A stretch of DNA of 64,000 nucleotides, taken from the NCBI RefSeq assembly GCF_932274485.2, contig NC_065882.2, forward strand, positions 36,736,593-36,800,592. Reading direction: 5' to 3'. The notes under the pieces are model-generated. The model was given only the letters and a program-made list of their open reading frames with translations. It ran no database searches and was not told the origin of the DNA. Below, in pieces: positions 22,861-34,930 of this stretch. The DNA comes from Patella vulgata (Eukaryota > Mollusca > Gastropoda > Patellidae). How positions within the stretch are numbered: position 1 is the stretch's first letter; every line of letters begins with the position of its first letter. Made by a program: the position numbers and the translations under genes.

Positions 22861-23012
22861 AATGAGGGGATGCCCAAGTTCAGATTTTGTCATTGATACC
22901 GTGTGGTTGGAAGGTTTTCAATCTAATGATCCAATGAAGTTTAATGGTACATCTATTGGTTGTAGATTTTTGGAGGTCAGGATTGGTACCCAATTGTTCA
23001 ATTATTTGATAG

Positions 23013-23312
23013 TCAGGTTTCGACTAGAATGGCTCTCTTGTGGGTGATATCAGCATAATGTTTTTTAAGTCTAATTCGAAACAATCTTTTTGTTTCTCTT
23101 ACGTACTGTTTTAGACAGAGATTGCAAGTAAGTAGGTAGATCACGTTTTTGCTATGGCAAGTGTAATTGCTGTTGCAATTATAAGATTTGCCAGTTTTAC
23201 TGGAGTGAAAAGTTTTCTTTCCTTTAAGCGTGTTGCAGTAATTGCATTGGGGATAGTTACAGGTAGATTCTAGAAAATTGTAACTTTTCCCACTTACTTG
23301 TGGCTCGCCCAA
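23013..23312 (-). pseudogene. Penelope-like element, GIY-YIG endonuclease fragment
   Basis: About 99 residues. The order matches the C-terminal endonuclease of Penelope-like retroelements: a Cys cluster (CNYPQCNYCNTL), a SKTGKSYN block, CHSKNVIYLLTCNLCLKQY and a following Arg-rich helix. The IYLLTC...QYVRET stretch is the GIY-YIG region. No reverse transcriptase is recognisable upstream, so this is a fragment. The DNA on its right (23313-23650) is of unknown origin. Confidence 0.75.
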
Positions 23313-23679
23313 GAGCCGCCTATTACTTCATATTCGACTGCCACGGTCGTTGCCATACGGACTTCACCAGTAAGAGTTTTTTCTACTCCCAGCTGAAGCC
23401 ACAGTTCAGTGGATATCAAAGGCGCTCCATTCCCAGTCTTCAACCACTGGGACTTCCATACATCCCCACACCTCTTCGTAGGGGAATCCTGGACCATTCT
23501 AACTACCAGTAGGAGCGTCATTTGGAAAAATAGAGACCCGCACCTAGATTCCCACTTCCAGATCCAGATCCAAAAAAGCTTAGAGGACGCCAGCTTTCCG
23601 CCAGTGATATGTTCAATTCATCGTTTATTTCTGGCTTTTAAATAAATTTTTATAAAACCCTTACTATCTTTTTGTCTTT

Positions 23680-23900
23680 TCTAGTCCCACTGCTCCCCTT
23701 GTGGTCTCTCCCCGACCCTCTCCCCTTCCCCTCTCTCTCCATACACACACCCGTTTTAGATTTGGCTTACGTTTTTTTCTTGCCCTCAACTCTACCCAGA
23801 TTTTCGCCTTTGACCATTTTCGTGCCGACAAAGTTGTTTACAAGACAATTTATTTCCTTAATCGCATTTTTTAAAAATTTTAGCTTTACTTTTTTCGGTA
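23680..23900 (-). repeat. Fragment of dispersed repeat H
   Basis: Its reverse complement holds aacaactttgtcggcacg and aaggtcaaaggcgaaa-like text that recurs at 28735-28770 and, more loosely, 34028-34060. A C/T-rich tract (23700-23755) adjoins. Confidence 0.5.
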
Positions 23901-23974
23901 ATTAAACATTTATAATACACTAAAATCTGATTAAGAGTAACAACTCATTAAGTAATTATCAGAAAATCATAAGA

Positions 23975-24460
23975 ATTTTGGGGGGTTTTATGAAGTTCTG
24001 CCCCATACCAACGTTTAGTATACGCAACAAGTTATCAAAATTCATTGAAAATCAGTATATACCAGTTCGTCTCAAGACCTTAAATGATGTGTATCAATCT
24101 GAAGTCAATCGGATGATAACTTTAGCTTCCGGCAGTAATTATCGGAAATCGTTGAAAATCAATAGGCTTCTCCGTCTCATGACTTTAAACACTGTGTATA
24201 AATTTAAAGCCAATCGGATATTAAATTTAACCTCTAGAGTGTCCACAAGATTTTAAAAAGTGATCAAGGGCCATAACTCTGGCAGTAATTATCATAAATT
24301 GCTGAAAATCAACAGGCTTTTTCGTCCCATGACCTTAAACACTGTGTATAAATTTAAAGTCAATCTGATATCAACTTTGGCCTCTAGAGCGTCCACAAGA
24401 TTTTTTGATGTGATCAAGGGCTATAACTCTGGCAGTAATTATCGGAAATATCCAGAAAGT
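23975..24460 (-). repeat. Family C tandem array, copy 2
   Basis: About three units of 150 bases in the reverse sense of 16049-16280: gggccataactctggcagta, aatcaataggctt, tatacacagtg-type blocks. Because 150 is a multiple of three, one plus-strand frame stays open through two units and gives small repetitive ORFs; no protein family is recognised in them. Confidence 0.8.
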
Positions 24461-24489
24461 TATCAATATTTTCAATATGTAGCAAGAAA

Positions 24490-26500
24490 TTGTCGATTTA
24501 AAAAAATGTTGATTTTAAAGGTTAAAATCCAACTTTTGACAAAATGGTGTCACTTCCGGTGTCAATTATAATTTCAATCAATTTGATTTAATGTATGTTT
24601 GTTTTATGCATCAAATGGTATCACTTTTATAGAAATCCATTAATTATTGACTCTTTTACAGGCAAAATAACGTGAAAAGTGGCTTACGCAAAATTGCCCA
24701 TTTCTCGGCAACTGCTCATATTACAAACTAAGTTCGGCAAAGATTGTCTGCGTATAGATATATGCTACAAGTTGATGAACATTACGTAGAAATATTTTAA
24801 AATATGAAAAGCCTGAATGGGTTGTAAATTGCTTAATTTTACACTCTTTTTCACCTTTAAATCAAAATTGCGCAAACACATAAGGCCGCGGTTAATTAAT
24901 TGTTTGTTTCTCATGACCTGTGTTTGTGAAATATACATGCTACATCAGGTAATTATTAATTATTGAGATGGAATTTGAAATTTTTGAGTTTAATGTTGTT
25001 TCTATTTCAGCAATAAACTAATGTTGGTTACTTGGTCATTGAAAACCAATTTTTTGACATGTCTATGATCGTATTGAACCAATCTATATGTCCATTGGAA
25101 TCTAATATCATAATGTTAAACGAATATTAAATATAGCTCACTTTAAAAAAATATTTGTTTTGAAGGCAAAAGATACAGTTTTTGCCAAATTGACATTACT
25201 TCCGGTGACAATGAAAATGTTAAATTAGTTTTATGAAATCATAAATGGCAAAAGATCATATGGTGAACATTTTATGAAAATCGAATAATAATTGACACTT
25301 TAATAGACCAAAAACCTTTAAAAGTGACTTGTAAAAAATCGTCTATTTCTCTGCATCCGTACAAGTTACAAACCATTTTGTGATATCAGCATGATCGTAT
25401 TGTTTCATTCTATTTGTTGATTGGAATCAAATATCATAATTCTAAACAAATAACAAATACGACTCATTTGAATAAAATATGTGTTTTGAAGGCTAAAAAA
25501 TCCGTTTTTGCCCAAATGACGTCATTTCCAGTGGCAGTGAAGTGTTAAAATGTTTTGACCTACCTAGTCATATTATTTGAAAATCGAATAATAATTGGCT
25601 CTTTTACAGGCAAAATAGTGTAACAAGTGACTTATGCAAATTGACTATTTCTCGGAAACTGCTCATATTACAAACTAATTTTGACATACATTTTCTTCTT
25701 ATGGATTAATGTTACATGTTTATGATAGTTACGAAGGAATATTTTAAAATATGGAAAAGCCTGAATGGGTTGTAAATAGCCCATTTTTACACTTTTTTTC
25801 ACCTTTAAATCGAAATAGCCCAAATACAAAACGAAAATTTAAAAAAAACGAGTCCAAGATTTTTTGCAACTGTAGTAGGGGCATTTATCGCGATTTTTCA
25901 GATTTGTAAAAATTAATATTTACTTGCGAAAAGGTGTACCAAACTGTCAAAATTGTAGTTGTTGGCAAAATTACATCACTTTCGGTGCAGACCGAAAAAT
26001 TTATCGGTAACAAAAAAAATGACATTTGGGACCACAGAGCACATGATTTATACAAATCAAACAATAAATAATTAATCTAAAACTGAAAAACTGAATTAGC
26101 CAATGAAGGCTAGCGCAAAGTACAGAGATAATTTTTTTTTTTTCATATTTTTGTTCAAGTCCGAAGACCATTTAATCATGTGCAAAATACCATCAAAAAA
26201 TATTCATAAATAAAAAAGGTTTTTGTAAAAATTTAAATTTTCAAAATTTGGCTTCTAATATCTGTGTCAGGCTATGTCAGAATGTATTAAATGTCAAAAT
26301 CTGACGATTATTGTTAATATTACGTCAATATTTTAAAAAACACCGATTTCGGACATTTGGCATTGTCGCAGAACGTTCTAAATAGCTTTAATCTCTAAAG
26401 TCACCCCCACGTTCCCAGTAAAACCGAAGCCATTGAATTGATTTGACAAGTAGTTTCTGAGATATGCTCAAGTGGAAAAAAAATAATAATAAGAACTAGA
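24490..26500 (-). repeat. Family E AT-rich repeat, tandem copy 1
   Basis: Together with the next copy it forms a ~1.79 kb direct duplication. Both end with ctgagatatgctcaagtgg, a poly-A and an aataataataa tract. Here the border is gaactagaactgcgatgcag. Inner sub-repeats recur (ggcaactgctcatattacaa; atgaaaagcctgaatgggtt). Orientation is set by the heads, which read on the minus strand. Confidence 0.75.
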
Positions 26501-28325
26501 ACTGCGATGCAGTAATGACGGGTTTCACCGGTGCCACGTTACCCTTGAACTGACATCAATTCCGGTGTCCTGTTACCCATGAACTTATGTCACTTTCGGT
26601 ACCAATGAAACCGCTAAACAGATTTCCACATAAGCATTGCACACATGTTATAAAATGGACGCAGAATCAACCAAATCCAGCAATATAAATTCCATTTATA
26701 AATTTTTCCTGACAAAATTGGTTATTTCTCGACGAGGGAAGATGCTAGAAGCAATTGTTGGACATTTATATGATCGTATTAATCCAATCTATATGTCCAT
26801 TTGAATATCATAATATTAAATGAATAATAAATAAATGTTTGTTTTGAAGGCTAAAAATACAGTTTTTGCCAAATGACATTACTTCCAGTGATAACGAAAA
26901 TATTAACTTGGTTCTATGAAATCATAAATGGCATAAGGCATCACTTGGTGAAAAGTTTATGAAAATCGAATAATAATTGACACTTTTATAGACCAAAAGC
27001 CTTGAAAATATCTTGTAGAAAATTGTCTATTTCGCTGCAACTGTACAAGTTAGAAACCATTTTGTGGTATCTATATGATCGTATGGATTTATTCTATTTG
27101 TTGATTGGAATCAAATATCATAATTTTAAAAACATTACAAATGAGACTAATTTGAATAAAGTATCTCTTTTGAAGGCTAAAAATACAGTTTTATCTATCC
27201 AAATGACGTCATTTCCGGTGACGTTTAAAATGTTAAATTCGTTTGACCTAGTCAAAATTGACATTACGCATCAAATGGTGTCACTTTTATGAAAATCCAA
27301 AAATAATTGACTCATTTACAAGCAAAATAGTGTAAAAGTGACTCCTGCAAAATTACCCATTTCTTGGCAACTGCTCATATTACAAACTAATTTTCACATA
27401 CATTCTCTTTGTATGGATTATTGCTACACGTTTATGAAAGTTGCAAAGAAATATTTTGGAATATGAAAAGCCTGAATGGGTTGTGAATAGCACATTTTTT
27501 CACCTTTTTTCAACATTAAATTGAAATGACCCGAAAACGAAATCGAAATTAAAAAAACTGCACCTTTACAGGGCACACCCTTTCAGTCATACCAAATTTG
27601 AAAAAAATAATATTTCCTTTCAAAAAGTGGTACTGAACTGTCAAAATTGTAGTTTTTGCTAAATTTACGTCACTTCCGTTGCTGAAAGGTAACTTTACTG
27701 GTAACAAAAAAAATGACATTTTGAACCACAGAGCATATGAACTTTGTTTTATACAAATCAGTAGGACGTTAAACCCCATTTCATTTCATTTCATTTTATA
27801 CAAATCGAACAATAAATAATTAATCCAGGACTGAAAAACTGAATTAGCCAATGGCAGCTAAGGAAAATTACGGTGACAAAAAATGTTGCCATTAACCCAG
27901 GGTAAATTACCACATAAAAATATTCATAAATAAAAAAGTTTTTTGCAAAAATTAAAATTTTCAAAATTTGGCATCTAATATCTCCGATGATTCGTCGAAA
28001 AATCAAAAAAAACTAAAGAACTGTAGCTGTGTGCCTTGTCTCTGGCTATGTCAAAATGTATCCATTGTTAAAATCTGACGATTATTGTTAATATTATGGT
28101 AATATTTCAAAAAAAGACAACTTCGACGATTTCGGACATTTCGCATTGTCGTAGAACGTTCGAATTTGCTTTAATCTCTAAGTCACACCAACTTTCCCAG
28201 TGAAACCGAAGACATCGAATCAATCTGACAAGTAGTTTCTGAGATATGCTCAAGTGGAAAAAAAAAAAAAATAATAATAACTAGATCTGCAGATATGAAA
28301 GCTTTCATATTCATCGTCACGTGAC
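26501..28325 (-). repeat. Family E AT-rich repeat, tandem copy 2
   Basis: Parallel to copy 1 with moderate divergence. Its border reads aataataataactagatctg followed by a perfect 18-base palindrome, ATATGAAAGCTTTCATAT (28293-28310), equivalent to the head hairpin at 20641. A 34-base SINE tail is inserted at 27760. Confidence 0.75.
27760..27793 (+). mobile_element. 34-base SINE 3' tail insertion with target-site duplication
   Basis: The insert gtaggacgttaaacccc plus (atttc)n is the 3' end of the SINE at 18640. It is flanked by perfect 13-base repeats ttttatacaaatc (27747-27759 and 27794-27806). The paralogous site in copy 1 (near 26050) has one such block and no insert. Confidence 0.88.
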
Positions 28326-28689
28326 ATGGATTATATCAAGTATCTTAAAAGAAAAAAGAACAAAAAATAATTATCAAAATCGGTGAAAAAGTCACGAAGT
28401 TACAAGTCTAAATATAGTGAGAAACATTGCACCCGGTCAACAAAATAATCTGAAAACTAAAGGGAAATAACTGAGACTTGGATTGCTGTAATCGGAATGA
28501 CTTTCTGTTCCAGAAGTTTCAGAAAAATGGATCAAGCCGTTTAAAAACGGGACGGATGAGAACATGAAACGAAAATGGCGGGAAAGAATTAAAAAGGGGC
28601 AGGAAAATATCAAAAAAATAAATGAAATAACTTTGAACGGAACTAACAATTTTTGAATCAGATTGACCTTAGCTGTTCGAATATTTAGG

Positions 28690-29310
28690 TTAAATGTGTA
28701 AATTTTGAAAATTACAAGCATAAATTGTCCTGCAAACAACTTTGTCGGCACGTAAAAGGTCAAAGGCGAAATAGGAAATTTTGAAAATTTTCTAACACCA
28801 AAAAATCGATCTTGATCTCGAGCTATCCTGAAATGCATTAATTTCAGAAATAAGAGACGCATTGAACATATTACGGCCTATTGTTTTTTTTTTCACGTCT
28901 GTTCAAGTGGATTTTTCACTGTTCTTCATATTCAATTCCAAATGGAGACCATCAGTTGACCGAAAATATATTTCTTTTGCTAAAACTCTTTTTTTTAATC
29001 GGATCAAAATGGGAGTAAGGCACAAAGTCCGGGGTGGCAATGGGCGTATTGTGTCCAAATTTCATGGTTTTCGGACAATTGGTGCCGGTGTCGTGGCGAA
29101 ATTCCACTTTTTTGCACTTACTGAAGCCGTAAATGGCAGAAAAAGCCGAACGACAGGAACCGTGTGAAGAACAAACGACCTGAACGAATGCAGGTATTGC
29201 CTTGAATTTTTCAAGGCACCTAGTTACCAACGTGAAAAAATCCTCGCCAGAATTTGGTAGTCATGGTACCTTTGGTTCCAGCGTGGAGCATGCGTGAAGT
29301 CAAGAAATTA
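28690..29310 (+). repeat. Dispersed repeat H, copy 1
   Basis: Two blocks recur at 33868-34210 in swapped order. Block H1 (28735-28930) has ggtcaaaggcgaaat and gtggatttttcact; block H2 (29167-29300) has gaacaaacgacctgaacgaa and tcatggtacctttggttcc. No coding evidence. Confidence 0.6.
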
Positions 29311-30085
29311 AGGTCGATTTTGGGTATATTTCGTAGTATTTTGGTAAGAGACGGTGGATCGGGGACCCAGATGGCGGTCATAATACAATATTATAATAAC
29401 GTTGAAGAATGAGCAAATTTTCACTACCGGGGTTGATTTGCTCTGCCCAGGCAACGTTCCGTTGGTCCGATTGCCTTCAAATTTGCACGGAATGTACCTT
29501 GGGATTCTAGCTATCACATATTAAAAATAGAAGAGTGTGGAATTCTGAGAACGTTGAAAATAAATTCGAAACCCACCCCCACCCATCAAAGTTTTTTTGC
29601 TTAAAAAATTGCCGTATTTTATCGAATTTTTATTGTTCTTGATATCTGAGCATTTTCTCCTTTTAATATGTGATAAATATCATCGCGGCGCAGCCAACCG
29701 CTAGAAATTCCAGAGATTTGGACCACTGGAAGGATGCCTCAGCAGTCAAAAAAGGTCTAAATAAGCGATTTCGGTTTCTAGTGTCGATACATCGTTGCGG
29801 TCATTTTAAAAAATTGTCCTTTAAGGATAATGTGTATAGTACTAATACCTATCACATACGGGAGTGGCGATAAAATCTCTTTGCATTTGCAATTTCAAAA
29901 TTAATTACAAATACAAATATTTAATTTGGTATAGCGCGTTTTAGGATAAAAATCATCAAAAGCGCTTTACAAGCAATGTAAACACAGAGAATGTCTGGGG
30001 AGGAGAATTTAAAATTGATCAAACAGTATTGTTTTTAATTTGATTTTATAAACATCTTCACTGTCTGTCTGTTTGATGATGTTTG

Positions 30086-31870
30086 CTAGTCTATTCCACC
30101 ATAGGTCCTTGAACACTGAAAGAACGGTTCGCAAACGTTTTTTTTCCGAATTGTTGGAACTTCAAGCTTTTTGTACATGCTGCTAGATCTGAGAGTTCGA
30201 GAGGGGTTGCTTAGAGTCAACATGGATCGTATGTATTCGGGGGGTGTGTTGTGGAGTGCCTTGTATACCAGAACTAGAATTTTTAACTGTATTCGTAACT
30301 GAATTGGAAGCCAGTGCAGTTTCTTTAAACATTCTTTGTTCCGCAGACCCTCAGCTTCTCTACCCAGTACTACCCTTGCAGCTATATGTTGAACTCTGTT
30401 CAATTTGGCGATGGCTGTCTGTGGGAGACCAATGAAGATGGCGTTGGCATAATCGAGATGTGAAATTACAATTCCTAGTGCCAGTGTCTCTGCGGCATCT
30501 TTGGTAATGGTTGATCTGTTAGACTTAATTCTATGGATCCCATACATCGCGGTTTTACATTTCTGTTTAATGTGCTGATTGAGTGTTAACTCTTCATCCA
30601 GAGTCACACCCAGGTACTTGATACTTGGTGATCGATGGACGGTGTTCCCGTTGACGTTGATAGATGAAGTCGTGCATTTCTGTAGCTGTTTCCTGTGACC
30701 AAATAATATAAATTCAGTTTTAGATGAATTCATTTTTAACCGATTCGCATCCATCCATAGTTTAATAGAAGATGCATTGTCTTCAAGACTTTGTATCGCT
30801 ATTCTTTCCTGATCTATGTTGCTTGCACAGAAAGATTTCCGAAGTGCATGGTCATCTGCGTATCCATGTATCCCTATGTCACCACTCACTTCCTTTTCCA
30901 TTGTTGAGGCATACGCTAGATACAGCACGGGGCCTGCACACGATCCCTGGGGAACAGAAAATGGGAGATCTCTTGTAATTGAGTACTGATCTCTGACATT
31001 TACAACACAGCTTCTAGGTCTTAGATAGCTGTCGAACCATTGTAGCACGTCTGACTGGATTCCAAAGTTTAGCTTGAGGACATCAAATAGCACCTCATGA
31101 TCCACTGTGTCGAATGCGGCATTGAGGTCCATCGCCATCAATGCAGTGACTTCCTGTTTTTCTTTGGCCCATAGCAGGTCGTTCATAAGCTTGACCAGTG
31201 CAGTCTCACAACTGTATCCAGTTCTGTAAGCAGATTGGTAATCCGGCATTAGGGAGTGACTTTCACAGTGTCGTATGAACTGGAGAAGTACAGCTTTCTC
31301 CAGGACTTTAGAGAGAAAAGTGAGGTTGCTCACAGGTCTATAGTTACTGCAGATTAGGTCTAACCCTGATTTTTTAAGCATTGGACGGATGATTGCTTTT
31401 TTCCATGATGACACAAAAACGCCCCGTCGAAGCGAGCAATTAACAATTTTGGTCATGATACATAACACAGAATCCAACACTTCTTTCAGAATCTTGGTTG
31501 GCATTACGTCAATTTCACATGATTTGGTTGACAGTGATTTGATGATCTTCCGGACATCCTTTTCTGACAGCTCCTCCCAGTGATCTAAAATGGGGATATC
31601 TCTTTCGCTACTTGGTTGGTACAATGGAACGTTATTTAGATTGTCTCTTATTGTGTCGATTTTGTTCAGGAAAAAGTCTGCAAATTCATCCGCCTGTTCG
31701 TTGTCAGTCCTACCCTCCGGTAGAGGATTTAATTTAACAACTCCTGTAAGTTTATTGAATGTTTGGTAGAGCTTTTTGGTGTCACCTTTACATTTTGTAA
31801 TAAGTTCAGATTGAATTTCTTTCTTCTCTTTAAGTTTAAAGTTGTAGCTGTTCCTGACTTTCTTCAGTGC
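30086..31870 (-). pseudogene. LINE reverse transcriptase, CR1/L2-like
   Basis: Open for about 590 codons. Motifs in order: NYRPVSNL, then motif A AMDLNAAFDTVDHEVL, motif B SVPQGSCAGPVLY, motif C YADDHAL and the thumb-side KYLGVTLDEELT. The later HLDYANAIFIGL and LHWLPIQLRI blocks are typical of CR1/Jockey-group enzymes. The C-terminus that the family expects (KIKLKTILFDQF) lies in another frame just downstream, ending near 30016. YADD is retained, but His in place of the usual Thr after it is less common. Confidence 0.92.
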
Positions 31871-32047
31871 AGTCCATTGATGATCTTCTTGATAGTGTCT
31901 GTAAATCCTTTCTCTCCTTCTGACTCGATCTCCACTCTCTTAGTTCATCCGTGAACCAATCTTTGTTTTGCCTAATAGTGATAGTCCTGGTCTTCTCAGG
32001 AACAAGAACGTCTAAGGACTGTTTCACGACGGAGTTGAAATCTGACA

Positions 32048-32540
32048 CTACGGAAGGTCCTCTGTATTGGAATCAAAAACAAGCATTTCGCTCAAGGCAT
32101 TTACATCTAGTTTCTTGTAGTTACGATTAGTGATGGTTTTTCTTCGCATGTTGTCTTTCTCTGCTTCCAGTGTTATTGAAACTGAACAATGGTCTGAAAT
32201 GAAAGCACTGGTGTCACAGTTCTGAACTTTGATCGTACTCTGTGCTTCTGTCAGGATGTGATCCAGGATCATATTTAGCCATGTTTCACTCAGGACGACA
32301 ATGTCAGTTTTGAGGTTGTCAATATGTGTTCTCACCAGATGATCTTTGTTCTTGATTGATTGTACATTTATAGTTGTCATTTTAATGAGCTCAGTTGTTT
32401 TTGTTATAGTCCTATTAATTTGGATGTTCATTTTACACAGATTGTTGCGATTTATGCACAAGAAGATATTTGATTTATTCTTAACGTGGCTTCCCCCTCT
32501 TGAGCCTCTTTTTCGCCGAGTTGTTTTGTATCTGTTGTTA
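32048..32540 (-). pseudogene. LINE endonuclease remnant, internally deleted
   Basis: Reads TTINVQSIKNKDHLVRTHI, then DIVVLSETWL, the N-terminal strands and catalytic Glu of the APE-type endonuclease. It then jumps to FISDHCSVSITL, which holds the catalytic SDH near the C-terminus. The YRPP, GDFN and intervening segments are missing. Preceded by a basic stretch (KTTRRKRGSRGG). A linker segment to the reverse transcriptase follows at 31836-32048. Confidence 0.82.
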
Positions 32541-32780
32541 CAGGGATCTTAATCGGCTGTTTTTTGTCGGCTTTAGCCGATTGATCTTTAATCTAGCCGA
32601 TTGGTAAAACAATGAACCGGCCAATAAGGTATCACAAATCAATCTACTTTCGGCCGATTTACAAAGATTTAATTATCAGGCCGATTGTTAAAACAATGAA
32701 CCGGCCACTAATGCCATAATGGTATCATAAATCAATCGACTTTCGGCCGATTACAAAGAATTAATTATTACTCTTCGATT
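32541..32780 (+). repeat. CGGCCGATT-type dispersed repeat, copy 1
   Basis: Contains ggctgttttttgtcggcttt, aaaacaatgaaccggcc twice (an internal duplication of ~90 bases) and gactttcggccgatt. A reversed relative lies at 54890-55040. Confidence 0.65.
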
Positions 32781-33860
32781 AAGAAACCCATCAAAGAGTC
32801 AATCATTACAATGAATACCTTCGGCTTATTTCAGAAATAAACAACTTAATTGAGGTAATCATGCCAAGTACTTGAACACCTCGCAGAATGACACCAGGAA
32901 ACGTAAACAAGATTTAACTGAAGATAGTGATGGCGGTGTTGACCTTGAACTTTAAGCATGCACGTCGTCAATGGAAGTTCCAAAAGCCGGAGATCCTCTC
33001 ATGTGCAATATAGGTCAACCAAATTATCGGCAATAAAAGACCGCATTAATCTGACGATCATACCTGCGCAGCAAAGAAAGACGATGACAGAACAAAGAGT
33101 TTAATTCCCACATCTATAGAAATTGTTTCAAACCGGGCGTTAATCCGAAATGCGTATTCCATAGCCAAAAGAAACATTGCCATCTAAAAATTATGAACAA
33201 TAATTGAACGATTTGACAGAACAGCAGGATCATGAAATGACAAAAAAACTATATCGTGATTTTAATTGTTGTGGTGAATTTATTTCTTTAATATCCAGTG
33301 AAATTGAGGAAGAGATCCTCTCAGATATCCGAACTAGTCCTGCTGCATTAAATCCCGACAATTGTATACCAGTAATGCTAAAAATAATCACGACAATTGG
33401 CCACGTGACCTTTCCCCTGTACAGCATATTTCCGAGTTCCGACTATACACGGAAACCGATTTGTGCTACTTTGTTATTTATATACTTATATACTTTGTTA
33501 TTTATATATATATTAACATGTGTTTACGAATAAAATAATTTAAAAAAACATTTGTATGTACTTGTAGTTTTTACTCATTTATAACTTCCATTTAGTTGGA
33601 TGAAACCAAAAGTAGGAATATGCAATGCAAGTTGCTGAAATAATATGACTATAAATGTCGATATTATAGCGATGTATGAATGCAAGTATGCAATTACTAA
33701 GGTCTTGTTTATACAGAGTTTCGGCTATTATTATCCCAAATACATTATGCAATTAGTGAATTATGCAGTTACTGACGTGAATAGAGTATGCATAAACTAA
33801 CACCTTTGTTGTTGAAAAGACGACTATCCGTTGGGCCTAACCGTGGCCCGTTCATTTCAA
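32781..33860. other. Unidentified stretch
   Basis: A 109-codon frame at 33204-33533 reads plausibly in part (EFISLISSEIEEEILSDI) but matches no family I know and has no visible splice context. The rest is AT-rich with no recognised element. Confidence 0.3.
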
Positions 33861-33867
33861 AATGGAT

Positions 33868-34215
33868 GCCAAGAACAAACGACTTGAACGAATGCAGGTA
33901 TCACCTTGAAATTTTCAGGGTACCTAGGTACCAACGTGAAAAGTTCCTCGCCGGAATTGGGTACTCATGGTACCTTTGGTTCCAGCGTAACGCATGCGCG
34001 AAGTCAAAACCTGCTAAACTCAAAGCCACCTTGTCGGCACGGAAAACATCAAAGGCGAAATTCGAATTTTTGAAATATTCAAATACCAAACATTCGACCA
34101 TGAGCCAGGCTATCCTGAAATGTATTAATTACGGTAATAGGAGACAGATTCTTTAAGCCACGACCAATTGTGGATGTTTTCAAGCCCATTAATGTGGATT
34201 TTTCACTTTTTTTTC
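33868..34215 (+). repeat. Dispersed repeat H, copy 2
   Basis: Block H2 (gaacaaacgacttgaacgaa; tcatggtacctttggttcc) precedes block H1 (gcgaaattcgaattttt; gtggatttttcact), the opposite order to copy 1. Confidence 0.65.
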
Positions 34216-34930
34216 ATTTTGCCAGAAATCAAAATTCTAATTCCTACAATTTATGGGCTTTTTTTCAAGGATTCAGAAAATATAATTCACTTGTCTGTAA
34301 GTAAAATATCAAAAAAGCCTTAGCGACATTTCACATTCCAAGATGGTGGCACTTCCGGAATGGGCTACAAACTCCATTTTCTGTGAGCGAATCAGAAGTG
34401 TCGTAGCTAGTAAAGAAAAAAAATTTCAAGGCAATCTGACCTATATTTAGTCGATTTTTTTTTTAAAACTTTAATCCTTAATTTCTCCAAGGGGAGATAA
34501 GTTAGGGCATTTTTAATGATATCGTTGAAGTTGGGTCAATGAGATCTACATACATTCCAAATTTCATGAAAATCGTACCAATATTAAAGAAGTTGTCAAT
34601 TCTGTTTTACTTCCGGGACGAAATGTCAAGGACGTTATTTTCGAAATTCGAAAATCGGAAATAGCAGATTTGAAGTAAATATTTCAAGGTACTCAAAGAA
34701 AAAAGAATTAGTAAAATAAGTCACATAGTCACAGAGTTATTGGTATGTAGGTCAATTTCTGCGTTCGTAAAATTTGGTGATTTCGGATTCGTAAAACGTT
34801 TTGAAAATATATTTAATCAAAAGCTGCCACCCAATTTTGTGGGGGTAGGTCAAAGTTTCAGAAAGATCATATGGTTAGATTCTGAGAAATCCGATTTGCA
34901 GAAAGTACACAAAAAAGAAAAATAATAATA
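34216..34930 (-). repeat. Family E fragment
   Basis: Contains ggtaggtcaaagtttcagaa and gaaatccgatttgcagaaag, then aataataataactagacc; the reverse complement of the heads at 20636-21105. Confidence 0.65.

Larger units (their letters stand above)
29890..32545 (-). mobile_element. CR1/L2-like non-LTR retrotransposon, broken and 5' truncated
   Basis: The element runs from an Arg/Lys-rich segment at about 32540, through an apurinic-type endonuclease, into reverse transcriptase, and ends in an untranslated tail with agcgctttac and gcgctatacc-like text near 29925-29975. Its left boundary abuts another repeat at 32541. Damage seen: about 100 residues missing from the middle of the endonuclease, and frame changes near 32050, 31905 and 30140, the last in a run of eight A. 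Confidence 0.88.

Noticed and set aside
23300-23645. Overlapping 70-78 codon frames on both strands next to the Penelope-like fragment
   Set aside because: No recognisable domain on either strand; the openness follows from local GC content.
23978-24571. Repetitive small proteins of 92 and 103 codons in the family C array
   Set aside because: The frame persists because the unit length is 150 bases. Other C copies do not keep it open, and composition is that of the repeat.
30244-31583. Plus-strand frames across the LINE
   Set aside because: Antisense to the reverse transcriptase; no motifs of their own.
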